From: an uncultured Saprospiraceae bacterium | Lineage (GTDB): Bacteria; Bacteroidota; Bacteroidia; Chitinophagales; Saprospiraceae | Direction: 5' to 3' | DNA: 32,636 bases | NCBI GenBank assembly: GCA_938010715.1 | Contig: CALLVG010000238.1 | Location: 1 to 32,636 of the forward strand | In this document: positions 16,061 to 26,109 of the stretch, piece by piece | Layout: the number at the start of each line of letters is the position of its first letter | Position numbering within the stretch: the stretch's first letter is position 1 | Position numbers and translations under genes: made by a program | Notes under the pieces: model-generated | Seen by the model: only the letters and a program-made list of their open reading frames with translations | What the model was told of the DNA's origin: nothing | Databases searched by the model: none

Positions 16061-17212
16061 GTGCAAATTGTAGCAAAAACTTTTCATGGATTAGAAGATG
16101 TACTCGTCGCGGAGTTGGAAGCCTTAGGTGCAACCAATATTAGAAAAGTGACCCGGGCAGTTGAATTTGAAGGCGATAAAAAATTACTCTATCGAGCTAA
16201 TTATGAGTTGAGAACAGCACTCCGAATTTTAGTTCCTTTTTATAGTTTTCGAGCGAGACATGAAAATCATTTTTATAAAAAAGTCAGTGAGTTCGATTGG
16301 TCAACATTGATTTCTAACCATCAGACGTTTGCTATTAACTCGGCAGTTTCTTCTCGATATTTCAATCATTCGAAGTATATGTCTTTGAAAATGAAAGACG
16401 CGATCGTCGATCAATTTCGAGATAGAACGGGAGAGCGGCCAAGTATTGACATCAAAGACCCTGATTTGCGATTTCATCTTTTGATACAAGATGATTACTG
16501 CGAGATTGCGATGGATAGTTCCGGTGCATCGTTGCACAAAAGAGGATATCGCCAAACAACCGTCGAAGCACCAATCAACGAAGCGCTGGCCGCAGGAATG
16601 ATTCTGCTATCTGGTTGGAAAAACGAAGTCCCGCTACTCGACCCAATGTGTGGTTCCGGAACAATTCCGATAGAAGCAGCTTTGATTGCACGTAATATAC
16701 CACCTCAAATTTTGAAAGAGCGTTTTGCCTTTCATGAGTGGAGAGATTATGATAGAAAGATCTGGGAAGAAGTGGTAAATGAAGCAAAAGAACGAAGCAA
16801 TACCGATGATTTAAAAATCACGGCATCCGATATAGACCCTCAAGCGCGACATTTCAGTCGAAAAAATGCAATTTTAATAGACTTGGGCGACGATTTGACG
16901 TTTGAAAGAAAGGACTTTTACGCTATTGAAGGAGATGAAACAGGCGGCGTTATTATTATGAATCCGCCTTATCATGAGCGAATGGAGTTGGAAGATGTTG
17001 AGGCATTTTATAAAGAAATAGGAGACCATTTTAAGTTTAAATTTTCGGGTTGGACGGCTTGGATGATTACTTCAAGTAAAGACGGCTTAAAAAGTATCGG
17101 TCTTCGGCCTTCAAAAAAATATACCTTGTACAATGGTAAGTTAGAGTGCAAGTATCAAAAATTTGAACTTTTTAAGGGAAAACGACTTGAGTTTCTAAAA
17201 AGTAAATCATGA
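16061..17212 (+). CDS. THUMP domain-containing class I SAM-dependent RNA methyltransferase (RlmL N-terminal-like)
   Basis: GTG start; THUMP-like N-terminus; LLDPMCGSGTIPIEAALIARNIPP and IIMNPPYHERM motifs. Confidence 0.9.
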   Translation: MQIVAKTFHGLEDVLVAELEALGATNIRKVTRAVEFEGDKKLLYRANYELRTALRILVPFYSFRARHENHFYKKVSEFDWSTLISNHQTFAINSAVSSRYFNHSKYMSLKMKDAIVDQFRDRTGERPSIDIKDPDLRFHLLIQDDYCEIAMDSSGASLHKRGYRQTTVEAPINEALAAGMILLSGWKNEVPLLDPMCGSGTIPIEAALIARNIPPQILKERFAFHEWRDYDRKIWEEVVNEAKERSNTDDLKITASDIDPQARHFSRKNAILIDLGDDLTFERKDFYAIEGDETGGVIIMNPPYHERMELEDVEAFYKEIGDHFKFKFSGWTAWMITSSKDGLKSIGLRPSKKYTLYNGKLECKYQKFELFKGKRLEFLKSKS

Positions 17213-17526
17213 GGAGTTTAGTAGTAGGATTTGTTTTGTTGCTAATTTGCTTTTGCGCGAAAGCGCAGGCTCAATTACCCAAAATCAATATTCAACTGAA
17301 CTCAACCAAAAAAGAAAATACAAAATACCCTTCCTTAAATTCCGTCTTTCAGTCAGATTTTAAAATTCAAGACAAAACCGTTCCGTTAGTCTATAGTTAC
17401 AAAGACTTGGCTTTCTTCTGCAAAATGGAAGTGCAAATTGAAAAATCGGCTAAAGTGCCATTCAAATTTAGATTGGGCGATGTACGATATGTTGACTATT
17501 TGGAACAAAAAATCGATTCATATTAA
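17209..17526 (+). CDS. Small secreted hypothetical protein, translationally coupled to both neighbours
   Basis: Signal peptide (RSLVVGFVLLLICFCAKAQAQ). Start overlaps the upstream stop (ATGA) and the stop overlaps the hutI ATG (TAATG). Confidence 0.75.
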   Translation: MRSLVVGFVLLLICFCAKAQAQLPKINIQLNSTKKENTKYPSLNSVFQSDFKIQDKTVPLVYSYKDLAFFCKMEVQIEKSAKVPFKFRLGDVRYVDYLEQKIDSY

Positions 17527-18761
17527 TGAGTTCAATTTTAATAAGAAACATCAAAAGTTTGGTTCAGACCTGCGAAGGAACACAATTGGTTTGTGGAGCA
17601 GCAATGAAGAATTTGCCAATAATAGACAACGCTTTTTTATTAATTGAAAATGATAAAATTGCAGATTTTGGCTCAATGGAAAACGCGCCTGATCGAGCCG
17701 AAAAAGAAATAGATGCAATAGGCAAAATGGTATTTCCTTCGTTTTGTGATTCGCATACTCATTTGGTTTTTGCGGCAAGCAGAGAAGAAGAATTTGTAGA
17801 TAGAATAAATGGACTTTCTTACGAAGAAATGTCTGCCAAAGGAGGAGGAATTCTAAACTCCGCTCGAAAACTTCAACAAACTTCCGAGGAAGAATTGTAT
17901 GACCAAGCATTGGAAAGATTAGAAGAGGCAATTCATTTTGGAACAGGAGCAATCGAAATTAAAAGTGGTTATGGATTGACCCTCGATAGCGAGTTGAAAA
18001 TATTGCGAGTCATTAGGAAGCTAAAAGAAAATACGAATGCCATTATCAAAGCTACGTTTTTGGGCGCACATTCGATTCCGATGGAATATCGTTCTAATCG
18101 TTCGGCGTATGTTGATTTGGTGGTGAATGAAATGCTTCCGAAAGTAGTAGCCGAAGGATTGGCAGATTATATTGACGTCTTTTGTGAAAAAGTCGCTTTC
18201 TCCATTGCAGAAACTGAACGGATTTTGGAAGCTGGAGCAAAATATGGTTTGCCTGCAAAAATTCACACCAATCAATTTTATAGTTTAGGAGGCATAGAGA
18301 CAGCCATCAAATTTGGTGCAAAATCAGTGGATCACCTTGAAGTTTTGACGGATGAAGAAATCGACCTTTTGAAAAATTCGAAAACGATACCAACGCTTTT
18401 GCCAACAGCTCCGTTTTTTTTGAACCAAGATCATACACCGCCTGCGCGTAAAATGATTGAAAAAGGATTAGGTGTCGCATTAGCCACAGATTTTAACCCA
18501 GGAACTACGCCTTCCGTAAAAATGCCGTTTGTGCTTTCCTTGGGTTGTATCAAACTGAGAATGTTGCCAGAAGAAGCGATAAATGCCGCAACTATCAACG
18601 GAGCAGTAGCAATGGATGTGGAAAGCCAAGTTGGTTCAATTGCAAAAGGAAAAATCGCAAATGTGTTTATTACCAAAAAAATACCTTCAATTAACTATTT
18701 GCCCTATGCCTTTGGCAGCGATTTGGTCGAAAAAGCCATCTTAAAGGGTGAGGTGCATTAA
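17526..18761 (+). CDS. hutI: Imidazolonepropionase
   Basis: FPSFCDSHTHLVFAASREEEFVDRINGLSYEEMSAKGGGILNSARKLQQ, KSGYGLTLDSELKILRVI, ALATDFNPGTTPS. Confidence 0.95.
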   Translation: MSSILIRNIKSLVQTCEGTQLVCGAAMKNLPIIDNAFLLIENDKIADFGSMENAPDRAEKEIDAIGKMVFPSFCDSHTHLVFAASREEEFVDRINGLSYEEMSAKGGGILNSARKLQQTSEEELYDQALERLEEAIHFGTGAIEIKSGYGLTLDSELKILRVIRKLKENTNAIIKATFLGAHSIPMEYRSNRSAYVDLVVNEMLPKVVAEGLADYIDVFCEKVAFSIAETERILEAGAKYGLPAKIHTNQFYSLGGIETAIKFGAKSVDHLEVLTDEEIDLLKNSKTIPTLLPTAPFFLNQDHTPPARKMIEKGLGVALATDFNPGTTPSVKMPFVLSLGCIKLRMLPEEAINAATINGAVAMDVESQVGSIAKGKIANVFITKKIPSINYLPYAFGSDLVEKAILKGEVH

Positions 18762-19123
18762 AAAGATCTATTAAGGTGCAGCTCAAAAAGAGACATTATG
18801 TTCTAATAGTGTAGTTTTGAGTAATAAGTGATTTATGGAGCTTTATATAGCGATTTTTTTTAATAGAAGAAACAAGTATATTAAATATGTCTTGTTCTGT
18901 TAATTTGGCAGGGTTTTGTCACTTAATTACATTGTCTTAATTATGAAATAGGATGATGTTTTAAACATAAATCATCGAGCAATAAAGAAAATGGCAGAAC
19001 GTTTTCAAAAATTCTGCTTCTTCTACCGTTTAAAACCAAAAACGATAACTACTTTTGCTGTTTAGAAGAGTGTTAATAACCTCAAAAGGTCTCAGAAAAT
19101 ACGCTACATCCATTTAAAATAAA

Positions 19124-22100
19124 TTGGAAAAAATGATATTTCGTCTCACTACCACGATGCTGTTTCTATTTTTCACACTAATAGTGTCAGCTCAAAAACC
19201 AGAAAATATTAAAGCCCTATCTGTTTCGAGTGTCGAAACAATTTTGGCTTGCGACCAGCAGTTTGCTGGAACTATTGCCTCTATTACGGCAGTCAGTGCA
19301 CAGAGCAATGATATCGGTTCCAATATAACTTACCTCTGTATGGGCGATGAGATTAGCATCGATCATGCAAATGATTTCAACCTTTTAGACAGCCCTAACT
19401 CTTCCGATGCGGGTATTGGATATGTATTTTTCGACTGTGCACCAACCGCCACAGGCCCATTGTTGAGAGCAGTGCAAGATGATAATTGTACAAATAAACA
19501 AGCGATAACCGATAGTAACGGAAATGTTCTTACTCAAGAATATGGGGTTTGGGTAGCAGCGGGTCAGTCCAATGGAGATGTGAATTTTCTAAATGATGGC
19601 TCATTGTCACGTAGTTTTGAGGGTGCGCGAGGAAGAAATCCTGTGCAGTTTTGGTTTGCTCCCATGACCTTTGATGATTTTGATACGAGAGGTTTTGTGA
19701 CAGATGGTTCGGGTGTTGTGGGGCCGTGTGTAAATTTGAATGCTGATGAAGCTTTTTCAGTAGTTTATCTCCCTGCGATAGAAGCACTTCAAAGAGAGTT
19801 GCCAAATAACAACGACCAATGTGAAGGTCGTTTTCAAGTGCTTGGAGGATTACCTTCATTTGATAATTCAACCTATAGCGTTTCTATTGTAAAAGTAAAC
19901 GATAACAGCGTACAAGGAACAGTGACAAGTGCAATGCCAAGTGTACTTGATTTTGTGAATTTCACCGTTCCAGAACAAGGAGAATATGAAATCACAGTAG
20001 AAGACGGAAAAAGCTGTGGTCTCACATTTAGAATGGATTTGAAAGGTTGTAATGGCATCACTTCTGATGGAGATAGAAGATTGGTCGCGCCAGGAGATAG
20101 AGTTTGTGTAGATGTTTCGGTCAATGATTTTACAGACATTGTAAGTGTTCAATATACCTTAGAGTGGGATGAGTCTGTATTGATGTTTGATGGTATTGAT
20201 GATCCGACACCTGTCTTTCCAGGAACAATAAGTACAGGAACAACTTTTGTAAATGATGGTCAATTGACTTTTTCTTGGATTAGTCCAAATTTGCCAGACG
20301 GTGTAACTGTTCCAGATGGGACAGTATTTTATGAATTGTGTTTTATTGCAATTGGGCAGGTAGGTGATTTTAGTGACATATTATTTACAAGTGGACAAAC
20401 ACCAATTGAAGTATCTGAAGAAGGTGACCAAAAGGTAGGTTTTAGTTCGCAGGTTACTGGTTTTGTGAAAATTTCAACCCAAGCAGTAGATTTAGAATTT
20501 GAAGTAGATACAGCTTGTTTTGCACAAAATGATGGAGGTTTTTCAATCAAACCTATTGCTGGTACGCCACCTTATTCTGTAACCTACAGAGCATTAACGA
20601 CGCCACCAAGTCCAATACAAGGCCCATTTGTGATAAATAACAATGGTGATGAAATTGAAGTAACCAATCAATCTGCTGGTACATTTGAAGTAACCGTGAC
20701 GGATAACTCAACTCCGCCAGAAACATTTACAGCAAATGTTGATGTTATCGAACGACCAGAGATAGCCGTTAATGTTGCAGATCCAGTTCAAGAGATTAGC
20801 TGTTTTGGTGATACTGATGGAATCTTAACTATTGATTTATTTGTAAATGGATTACAAGTCAATAATCCAGATCCGAATTTATACTCCTTTACCTGGAATA
20901 CAGGAGATGAGACCGTCGTTATTTCAAATCTTCCATCAAGATCATATTCGGTTACCGTTGAAGATCAATTTGGTTGTCGAGCAATGGATCAAGATTTTCT
21001 TGGGAATCCATTTCCACTTTCGATTACTGCTAATATTTCAGAGGCAACTTGCTCAGGAGCAGATGATGGAGCCTTACAATTTGTAGTTGATGAAGATCCA
21101 GTAAATCCTCCTCCTGTACCTCAATCATATAACATCGAAGTAACGGATCCTACAATGATGGTAACGACTATCAGAAGCGATCGATATAACTTATCAAGTG
21201 GCGCATTCTCAGGTAGATATGACATCACGGTAATAGATGACAATGGATGTCGATTAGATACATTTTTGATAGTTGGGGCACTACGCGAGCTTTCATTTAG
21301 CAGAGTTGTAGTTGATAATGTCTCCTGCAATGGAGGAACTGATGGTCAGGTGTTTATTGAAGGTCTTACTTCTCCACCACCAGCTGCGACGCCTTATACT
21401 TTCAATTGGAATTCCAATCCACCTATCCCAAATGGAAACACAACGAATACCGCAACAACAAGTAATATTGAAAATTTAGCCGCAGGTGATTATAGAGTTA
21501 GAATGAGTGATATGGATGGCTGTTTTATCGATACCACTTTCAACGTTACAGAGCCAGACCCAATCATGATTACCTTAGCATCAAAGACAAATGAGACTTG
21601 TGCAGGTATGGATGGAACCGCTGAAGTAAATGTTATTGGTGGGACTACTGTAGGGGGATATGATTTTGACTGGGGTGTGCCAGGACAAACTTCAAATGAC
21701 ATTAACAGATTAGCTGCGGGGGATTATACTTTAACCGTAACAGATGATAACATGTGTGTCGATTCACTTCAATTTAACATTGGAGAACCATCTCCTCCGG
21801 TTGTGATTGATTTTAAAAATGATACGATTGCATGTGATGGAGACATGGACGGTTCTTTGACGGTTACTGCAAACGATGGAAGCTCAGCCATTACGGAATA
21901 CAGATGGTCAACCAATGAGTCAGGTGCAAATCTTACGAATATAACGGGGCTGACCAATGGTGAATATTACGTTACAGTCGTGTCTGCCGATGGTTGTGAG
22001 ACAATTGATACGGCTTTGGTTGTAGCACCCCCACCAGTTGTAATTGACAGTATTACGCTTCAATCACCTTCTTGTCCAGGAGAAAATAATGGATTAGCAA

Positions 22101-23809
22101 TCGTCTTTCCAAGTGGAGGTACAGAGCCATACAACATAGCATGGAGTACCAACCCTGCTTCGCCAGGTGATCGAGTGTTGGTAGGTTTAGTAGCAGGAGA
22201 ATACACGGTAACGATAACAGATGCAAACTCCTGTGCATCTGCTGATGCGACATTTACGATCGTGGACCCTCCATCAATTGAAATAGATGTTGATATTCTT
22301 CGACCAGTAAGTTGCTTTGGAGCAACAGGAACCAATTGCGATGGAATGGCATCTGCCACTGGAGCATATAGTGACGGTTCAGCAGGAACGTTTAATTTTA
22401 TTTGGGAATCGGGAGAGGAAGATATGGGTGTACTTACCAGCACAGCCAATATGTTATGTGCAGGCAATCAGCGAGTTTCTGTAACAGATGGAAATTGTGG
22501 TACAACTGAAATAATAATGTTCCCATCAAACCCACCTTTAGAAACACGAGTTGAAGCATCTTCAGTTAGTTGTTTTGGGCTTTCTGATGGCGATATTTCA
22601 TTGGAAACGACAGGAGGTCAGCCAATGTATGATTTCACTTGGCTCAATCTTCCTCCACAAGCTACTGACAATGGAGATATGGTTACAAACCTACCAGCAG
22701 ATACTTTCTTTGTAAATATCACGGATGCTAATATGTGTACTTTTTCTACTTCAGTAATCATTACGGAGCCAGAAGAGTTTATTGCAAAAATTGATACATT
22801 ACAAACTTTTGATGTAGAATGCCCAGGAGGAGACAACGGACAAATCATTACGACCTTTGATGGTGGAAACAGCGGCAACTTAAGTTATAACTGGACTCCA
22901 AATGTTGCACCAACCAGTTCACCTGGTGCGTTTGATTTAGTTGCAGGCGATTACTCAGTCGAAATTACAGATGGGCGTGGTTGTAAATCAACAGCGACCT
23001 ACACTGTTAATGAGCCTCCTCCAATTCGATTTGAATTAGATACTATTGACCCAATTCGATGTTTTGGTTTTACGACAACATTGGGCATCATTAATCCAAG
23101 TGGAGGAAATGGAGCATCGTATGCTTACTCTGTAGATCAGGCGCCTCTCCAAGATATTACTTTTGGTACAAATGTCTTTTCAGGTCCGCACATTATAGAA
23201 GTTTTTGACAGCAGAAACTGCTCGGTCGATACAACGATAAATATTACACAACCAAATCCAGTTGTTATTAACATCGACCCAGTTATAGAAGTAGAGTTGG
23301 GAGATAGTTTAAGGTTAGTTCCTCAATTTAACCCAGGAGGAGCGATGATCAACCCCGATAGTATTTTCTGGACTCCTGCAGATCAACTTTCATGTGACCG
23401 TTGTCCAAATCCAGTGGTAAGACCGTTTGAAGATCAGGGTTATTTGATTACGGTTTATGATGAGAATGGCTGTCAAGGAGATGCTGAAGTATTTATTGAA
23501 GTGGATAAAAATAGAAATGTTTTCTTACCCAATGCTTTCTCCCCAAATGGAGATGGAATTAATGATGAGTTTAGAGTCTTTACTGGGGTTGGCGTGCAAA
23601 AAGTAAATTATGTAAGAATTCTTGACCGTTGGGGTGAAATGATTTATGAGCAAAAAGATATTGATGCAAATCAAAGTGGCATCCCGACTTGGGATGGATT
23701 CTTCCAAGGCAAACCAATGGATCCTGGTGTATTCATTTATTTAGTTGAAGTAGAATTTGAAGATGATGTTACATTGCTTTACAGAGGTGATATTACCTTG
23801 TTGAGATAA
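19124..23809 (+). CDS. Large T9SS-exported SprB-repeat adhesin-like protein with cohesin-like domain and gliding-motility-associated C-terminal domain
   Basis: True start is probably ATG 19133 (MIFRLTTTMLFLFFTLIVSAQ). About 11 Cys-containing SprB-like repeats (ISCFGDTDG, VSCNGGTDG, VSCFGLSDG...). C-terminus PNAFSPNGDGINDEFRVF...ILDRWGEMIYE...WDGFFQGKPMDPGVFIYLVEVEFEDD (type B T9SS CTD). Confidence 0.9.
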   Translation: MEKMIFRLTTTMLFLFFTLIVSAQKPENIKALSVSSVETILACDQQFAGTIASITAVSAQSNDIGSNITYLCMGDEISIDHANDFNLLDSPNSSDAGIGYVFFDCAPTATGPLLRAVQDDNCTNKQAITDSNGNVLTQEYGVWVAAGQSNGDVNFLNDGSLSRSFEGARGRNPVQFWFAPMTFDDFDTRGFVTDGSGVVGPCVNLNADEAFSVVYLPAIEALQRELPNNNDQCEGRFQVLGGLPSFDNSTYSVSIVKVNDNSVQGTVTSAMPSVLDFVNFTVPEQGEYEITVEDGKSCGLTFRMDLKGCNGITSDGDRRLVAPGDRVCVDVSVNDFTDIVSVQYTLEWDESVLMFDGIDDPTPVFPGTISTGTTFVNDGQLTFSWISPNLPDGVTVPDGTVFYELCFIAIGQVGDFSDILFTSGQTPIEVSEEGDQKVGFSSQVTGFVKISTQAVDLEFEVDTACFAQNDGGFSIKPIAGTPPYSVTYRALTTPPSPIQGPFVINNNGDEIEVTNQSAGTFEVTVTDNSTPPETFTANVDVIERPEIAVNVADPVQEISCFGDTDGILTIDLFVNGLQVNNPDPNLYSFTWNTGDETVVISNLPSRSYSVTVEDQFGCRAMDQDFLGNPFPLSITANISEATCSGADDGALQFVVDEDPVNPPPVPQSYNIEVTDPTMMVTTIRSDRYNLSSGAFSGRYDITVIDDNGCRLDTFLIVGALRELSFSRVVVDNVSCNGGTDGQVFIEGLTSPPPAATPYTFNWNSNPPIPNGNTTNTATTSNIENLAAGDYRVRMSDMDGCFIDTTFNVTEPDPIMITLASKTNETCAGMDGTAEVNVIGGTTVGGYDFDWGVPGQTSNDINRLAAGDYTLTVTDDNMCVDSLQFNIGEPSPPVVIDFKNDTIACDGDMDGSLTVTANDGSSAITEYRWSTNESGANLTNITGLTNGEYYVTVVSADGCETIDTALVVAPPPVVIDSITLQSPSCPGENNGLAIVFPSGGTEPYNIAWSTNPASPGDRVLVGLVAGEYTVTITDANSCASADATFTIVDPPSIEIDVDILRPVSCFGATGTNCDGMASATGAYSDGSAGTFNFIWESGEEDMGVLTSTANMLCAGNQRVSVTDGNCGTTEIIMFPSNPPLETRVEASSVSCFGLSDGDISLETTGGQPMYDFTWLNLPPQATDNGDMVTNLPADTFFVNITDANMCTFSTSVIITEPEEFIAKIDTLQTFDVECPGGDNGQIITTFDGGNSGNLSYNWTPNVAPTSSPGAFDLVAGDYSVEITDGRGCKSTATYTVNEPPPIRFELDTIDPIRCFGFTTTLGIINPSGGNGASYAYSVDQAPLQDITFGTNVFSGPHIIEVFDSRNCSVDTTINITQPNPVVINIDPVIEVELGDSLRLVPQFNPGGAMINPDSIFWTPADQLSCDRCPNPVVRPFEDQGYLITVYDENGCQGDAEVFIEVDKNRNVFLPNAFSPNGDGINDEFRVFTGVGVQKVNYVRILDRWGEMIYEQKDIDANQSGIPTWDGFFQGKPMDPGVFIYLVEVEFEDDVTLLYRGDITLLR

Positions 23810-23830
23810 CCTGTTTTTCAAAATAAAACA

Positions 23831-23869
23831 AAAAAGCCTTCATACGAATCTATAGTATGAAGGCTTTTC
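23831..23869 (+). terminator. Rho-independent terminator
   Basis: AAAAAGCCTTCATACgaatctataGTATGAAGGCTTTT. Confidence 0.85.
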
Positions 23870-24002
23870 TATTGAAATGCTCTTAGGAATGGTGTTCATC
23901 AATTGATGTTCAACTTTTAACGTAAGTTTTTAAAATGAACTTCTAAATTCAAACGTTTATTTCAAGTAGCTTTTTAACTTTGCCGAAACACTAACTTAAA
24001 AT

Positions 24003-24989
24003 ATGTTACCAACTTCTTCTCCCGAACTCGTAACGCCGCAATCTCGCTCTACTATGGCTGATGTAAAATTGTTTTCTGGTGTCAATTCTCGATACCTCTC
24101 TTCTAAGATCTCTGATTATTACAACCAAGATTTAGGAGACTATACCCTCCATACTTTTATGGATGGTGAAATGCAGCCAGTCATCAATGAGTCTGTACGT
24201 GGTGCGTATGTATTTTTCATACAATCAACATTCGCTCCTTCCGAAAATCTAATGGAACTTTTGTTGCTGATTGATGCAGCCAAAAGAGCATCCGCAGGTT
24301 ACATCACGGCAGTGATTCCATATTTTGGATATGCGCGCCAAGATAGAAAAGACAAACCACGTGTTCCGATTTCAGCCAAATTGATTGCAAATTTATTGCA
24401 AGCAGCAGGCGCCAATCGAATCATGACGATGGATTTTCATGCAGATCAAATTCAGGGATTCTTTGATATTCCAGTGGATCACTTGAAGAGCCAAGCTATC
24501 TACATTCCTTATTTGCAAGAAACAGATTTGTCAAATGTGATTTTTGCATCACCTGATGTTGGAGGTGTAAAAAGAGCAAGAGCTTACGCAAAACACTTCG
24601 AGAAACGATTGGTGATTTGTGATAAATATAGAAAAGTTGCCAACGAAGTTGCCAGCATGACCGTCATCGGAGATGTGATTGGAAAGGATGTAATCTTGGT
24701 AGATGATTTGATTGATACGGCAGGTACACTTTGCCGTGCAGCAGATGTTTTGATTGAAAATGGGGCAAGAAGTGTAAAAGCACTTTGTACGCACCCTGTC
24801 CTTTCTGGAAAGGCCATCGAAAACATCAACAACTCAAAATTGGAGGAATTAATCGTTTGTGATACGATTCCTTTAAATGATAAAAAGTCGAAAAAAATTA
24901 AAGTACTTTCTACTGCGAAATTATTCGCTCGTGCGATTCGCAATACACATGAGCATCGTTCAATTTCTGCATTGTTTGTGGAAGAATAG
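24003..24989 (+). CDS. prs: Ribose-phosphate pyrophosphokinase
   Basis: VIPYFGYARQDRKDKPRVPISAKLIANLL, MTMDFHADQIQGFFDIPVDHL, VILVDDLIDTAGTLCRAADVL. Confidence 0.96.
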   Translation: MLPTSSPELVTPQSRSTMADVKLFSGVNSRYLSSKISDYYNQDLGDYTLHTFMDGEMQPVINESVRGAYVFFIQSTFAPSENLMELLLLIDAAKRASAGYITAVIPYFGYARQDRKDKPRVPISAKLIANLLQAAGANRIMTMDFHADQIQGFFDIPVDHLKSQAIYIPYLQETDLSNVIFASPDVGGVKRARAYAKHFEKRLVICDKYRKVANEVASMTVIGDVIGKDVILVDDLIDTAGTLCRAADVLIENGARSVKALCTHPVLSGKAIENINNSKLEELIVCDTIPLNDKKSKKIKVLSTAKLFARAIRNTHEHRSISALFVEE

Positions 24990-25046
24990 TTTTTCAGTCG
25001 GCAGTTTGCAGTGAGCAGTCGGCAAAATTGAAGGAGGCCAATAATT

Positions 25047-26027
25047 TTATGATTGTTGGCCTTTTTCTTTTTGTAGAATATGCTCCACAATTATTTCCCC
25101 ATGATCTCTCGTATTTTCAATAAAAAGCTTGCTCGTCAACATGCCCGCACAAACAACTCCAGCCAAGTAAACACCTTTTAGATTTGTTTCTAAAGTATCA
25201 GAATGATGAGTTGGTATTTTCTCTGCTGTTTCAGGAATTTCAATTCCCAATTTTTCTAAAAAAGGAAAATTGGGTTTGTAACCTGTCATTGCAAAAACGA
25301 AGTCATTTTCGATTTCCACAATACCTTCCGGCGTATCTAAAACGACCGAATCTTCTTTTATCTCTTTGACGTTGGTGCTAAAATGAGCTTTTATGCTGCC
25401 CTCTTTAATTCGATTTTCGATGTTTGGTTTTATCCAATATTTTACCTTTTCATAAATTGTTGGTTTACGGACGGCCATGGTTACGTCAGCTCCTTTTTGC
25501 CAAAGCTCCAATGCCACATCACAACCAGAATTTGCTGCACCAACTACCAATACCTTTTTACCAATATAAGGATGTGCTTCATCGTAATAGTGCTTTACTT
25601 TTGGCAAATCTTCCCCTGTTACATTGAGCAACCGTGGAACATCATAAAACCCAGTACAAACGATGATATGTTTTGCTTGATAAGTCGATTTGGAAGTAGT
25701 GATATTATAAAACTCATCCGTTTTATCTCGTTCTAAACCTTCAACTGATTCATAGGTATTGATGGGTAATTTCCAAGTCTCCGCTAAACGGCGGTAATAT
25801 TCGAGCGCCTCTCGACGGGTAGGTTTTTCGGTATGAGAAATGAAAGGCACCTCTCCAATTTCCAAAAGTTTAGAAGTTGAAAAGAAAGTCATATTGGTCG
25901 GAAAGTTGAAAATAGAATTGACCATCACGCCTTTTTCAACGATCAAAAAATTCAAATTTGCTTTGCTCGCTGCAATACCTGCACTGATGCCCGTCGGCCC
26001 TCCTCCAATGATTAATAGGTCTAACAT
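25047..26027 (-). CDS. ypdA: YpdA-family FAD-dependent reductase (putative bacillithiol disulfide reductase)
   Basis: MLDLLIIGGGPTGISAGIAASKANLNFLIVEKG; VVGAANSGCDVALELWQKGADVTM; FAMTGYKPNFPFL. The ORF-track start at 26066 is probably 13 codons too early. Confidence 0.88.
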   Translation of the reverse strand: MLDLLIIGGGPTGISAGIAASKANLNFLIVEKGVMVNSIFNFPTNMTFFSTSKLLEIGEVPFISHTEKPTRREALEYYRRLAETWKLPINTYESVEGLERDKTDEFYNITTSKSTYQAKHIIVCTGFYDVPRLLNVTGEDLPKVKHYYDEAHPYIGKKVLVVGAANSGCDVALELWQKGADVTMAVRKPTIYEKVKYWIKPNIENRIKEGSIKAHFSTNVKEIKEDSVVLDTPEGIVEIENDFVFAMTGYKPNFPFLEKLGIEIPETAEKIPTHHSDTLETNLKGVYLAGVVCAGMLTSKLFIENTRDHGEIIVEHILQKEKGQQS

Positions 26028-26074
26028 AAGTAACTTCACAATTATTATAATCAAAGTTGCGATCAACTAAAGCC

Positions 26075-26100
26075 GTAGCCTGAGCGAAATCGAAGGCTAC
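26075..26100. repeat. Short palindromic repeat GTAGCCTGAGCGAAATCGAAGGCTAC
   Basis: Inverted arms GTAGCC(t)/(a)GGCTAC in the intergenic gap between YpdA-like and AsmA-like genes. Confidence 0.6.
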
Positions 26101-26109
26101 ACGAGCAAA

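Noticed and set aside
22060-22467. 135-aa and other minus-strand ORFs inside the SprB-repeat gene
   Set aside because: Shadow ORFs of the repeat-rich frame; no independent coding signals.
24584-25090. 168-aa minus ORF overlapping prs
   Set aside because: Mostly antisense to prs; no family resemblance.
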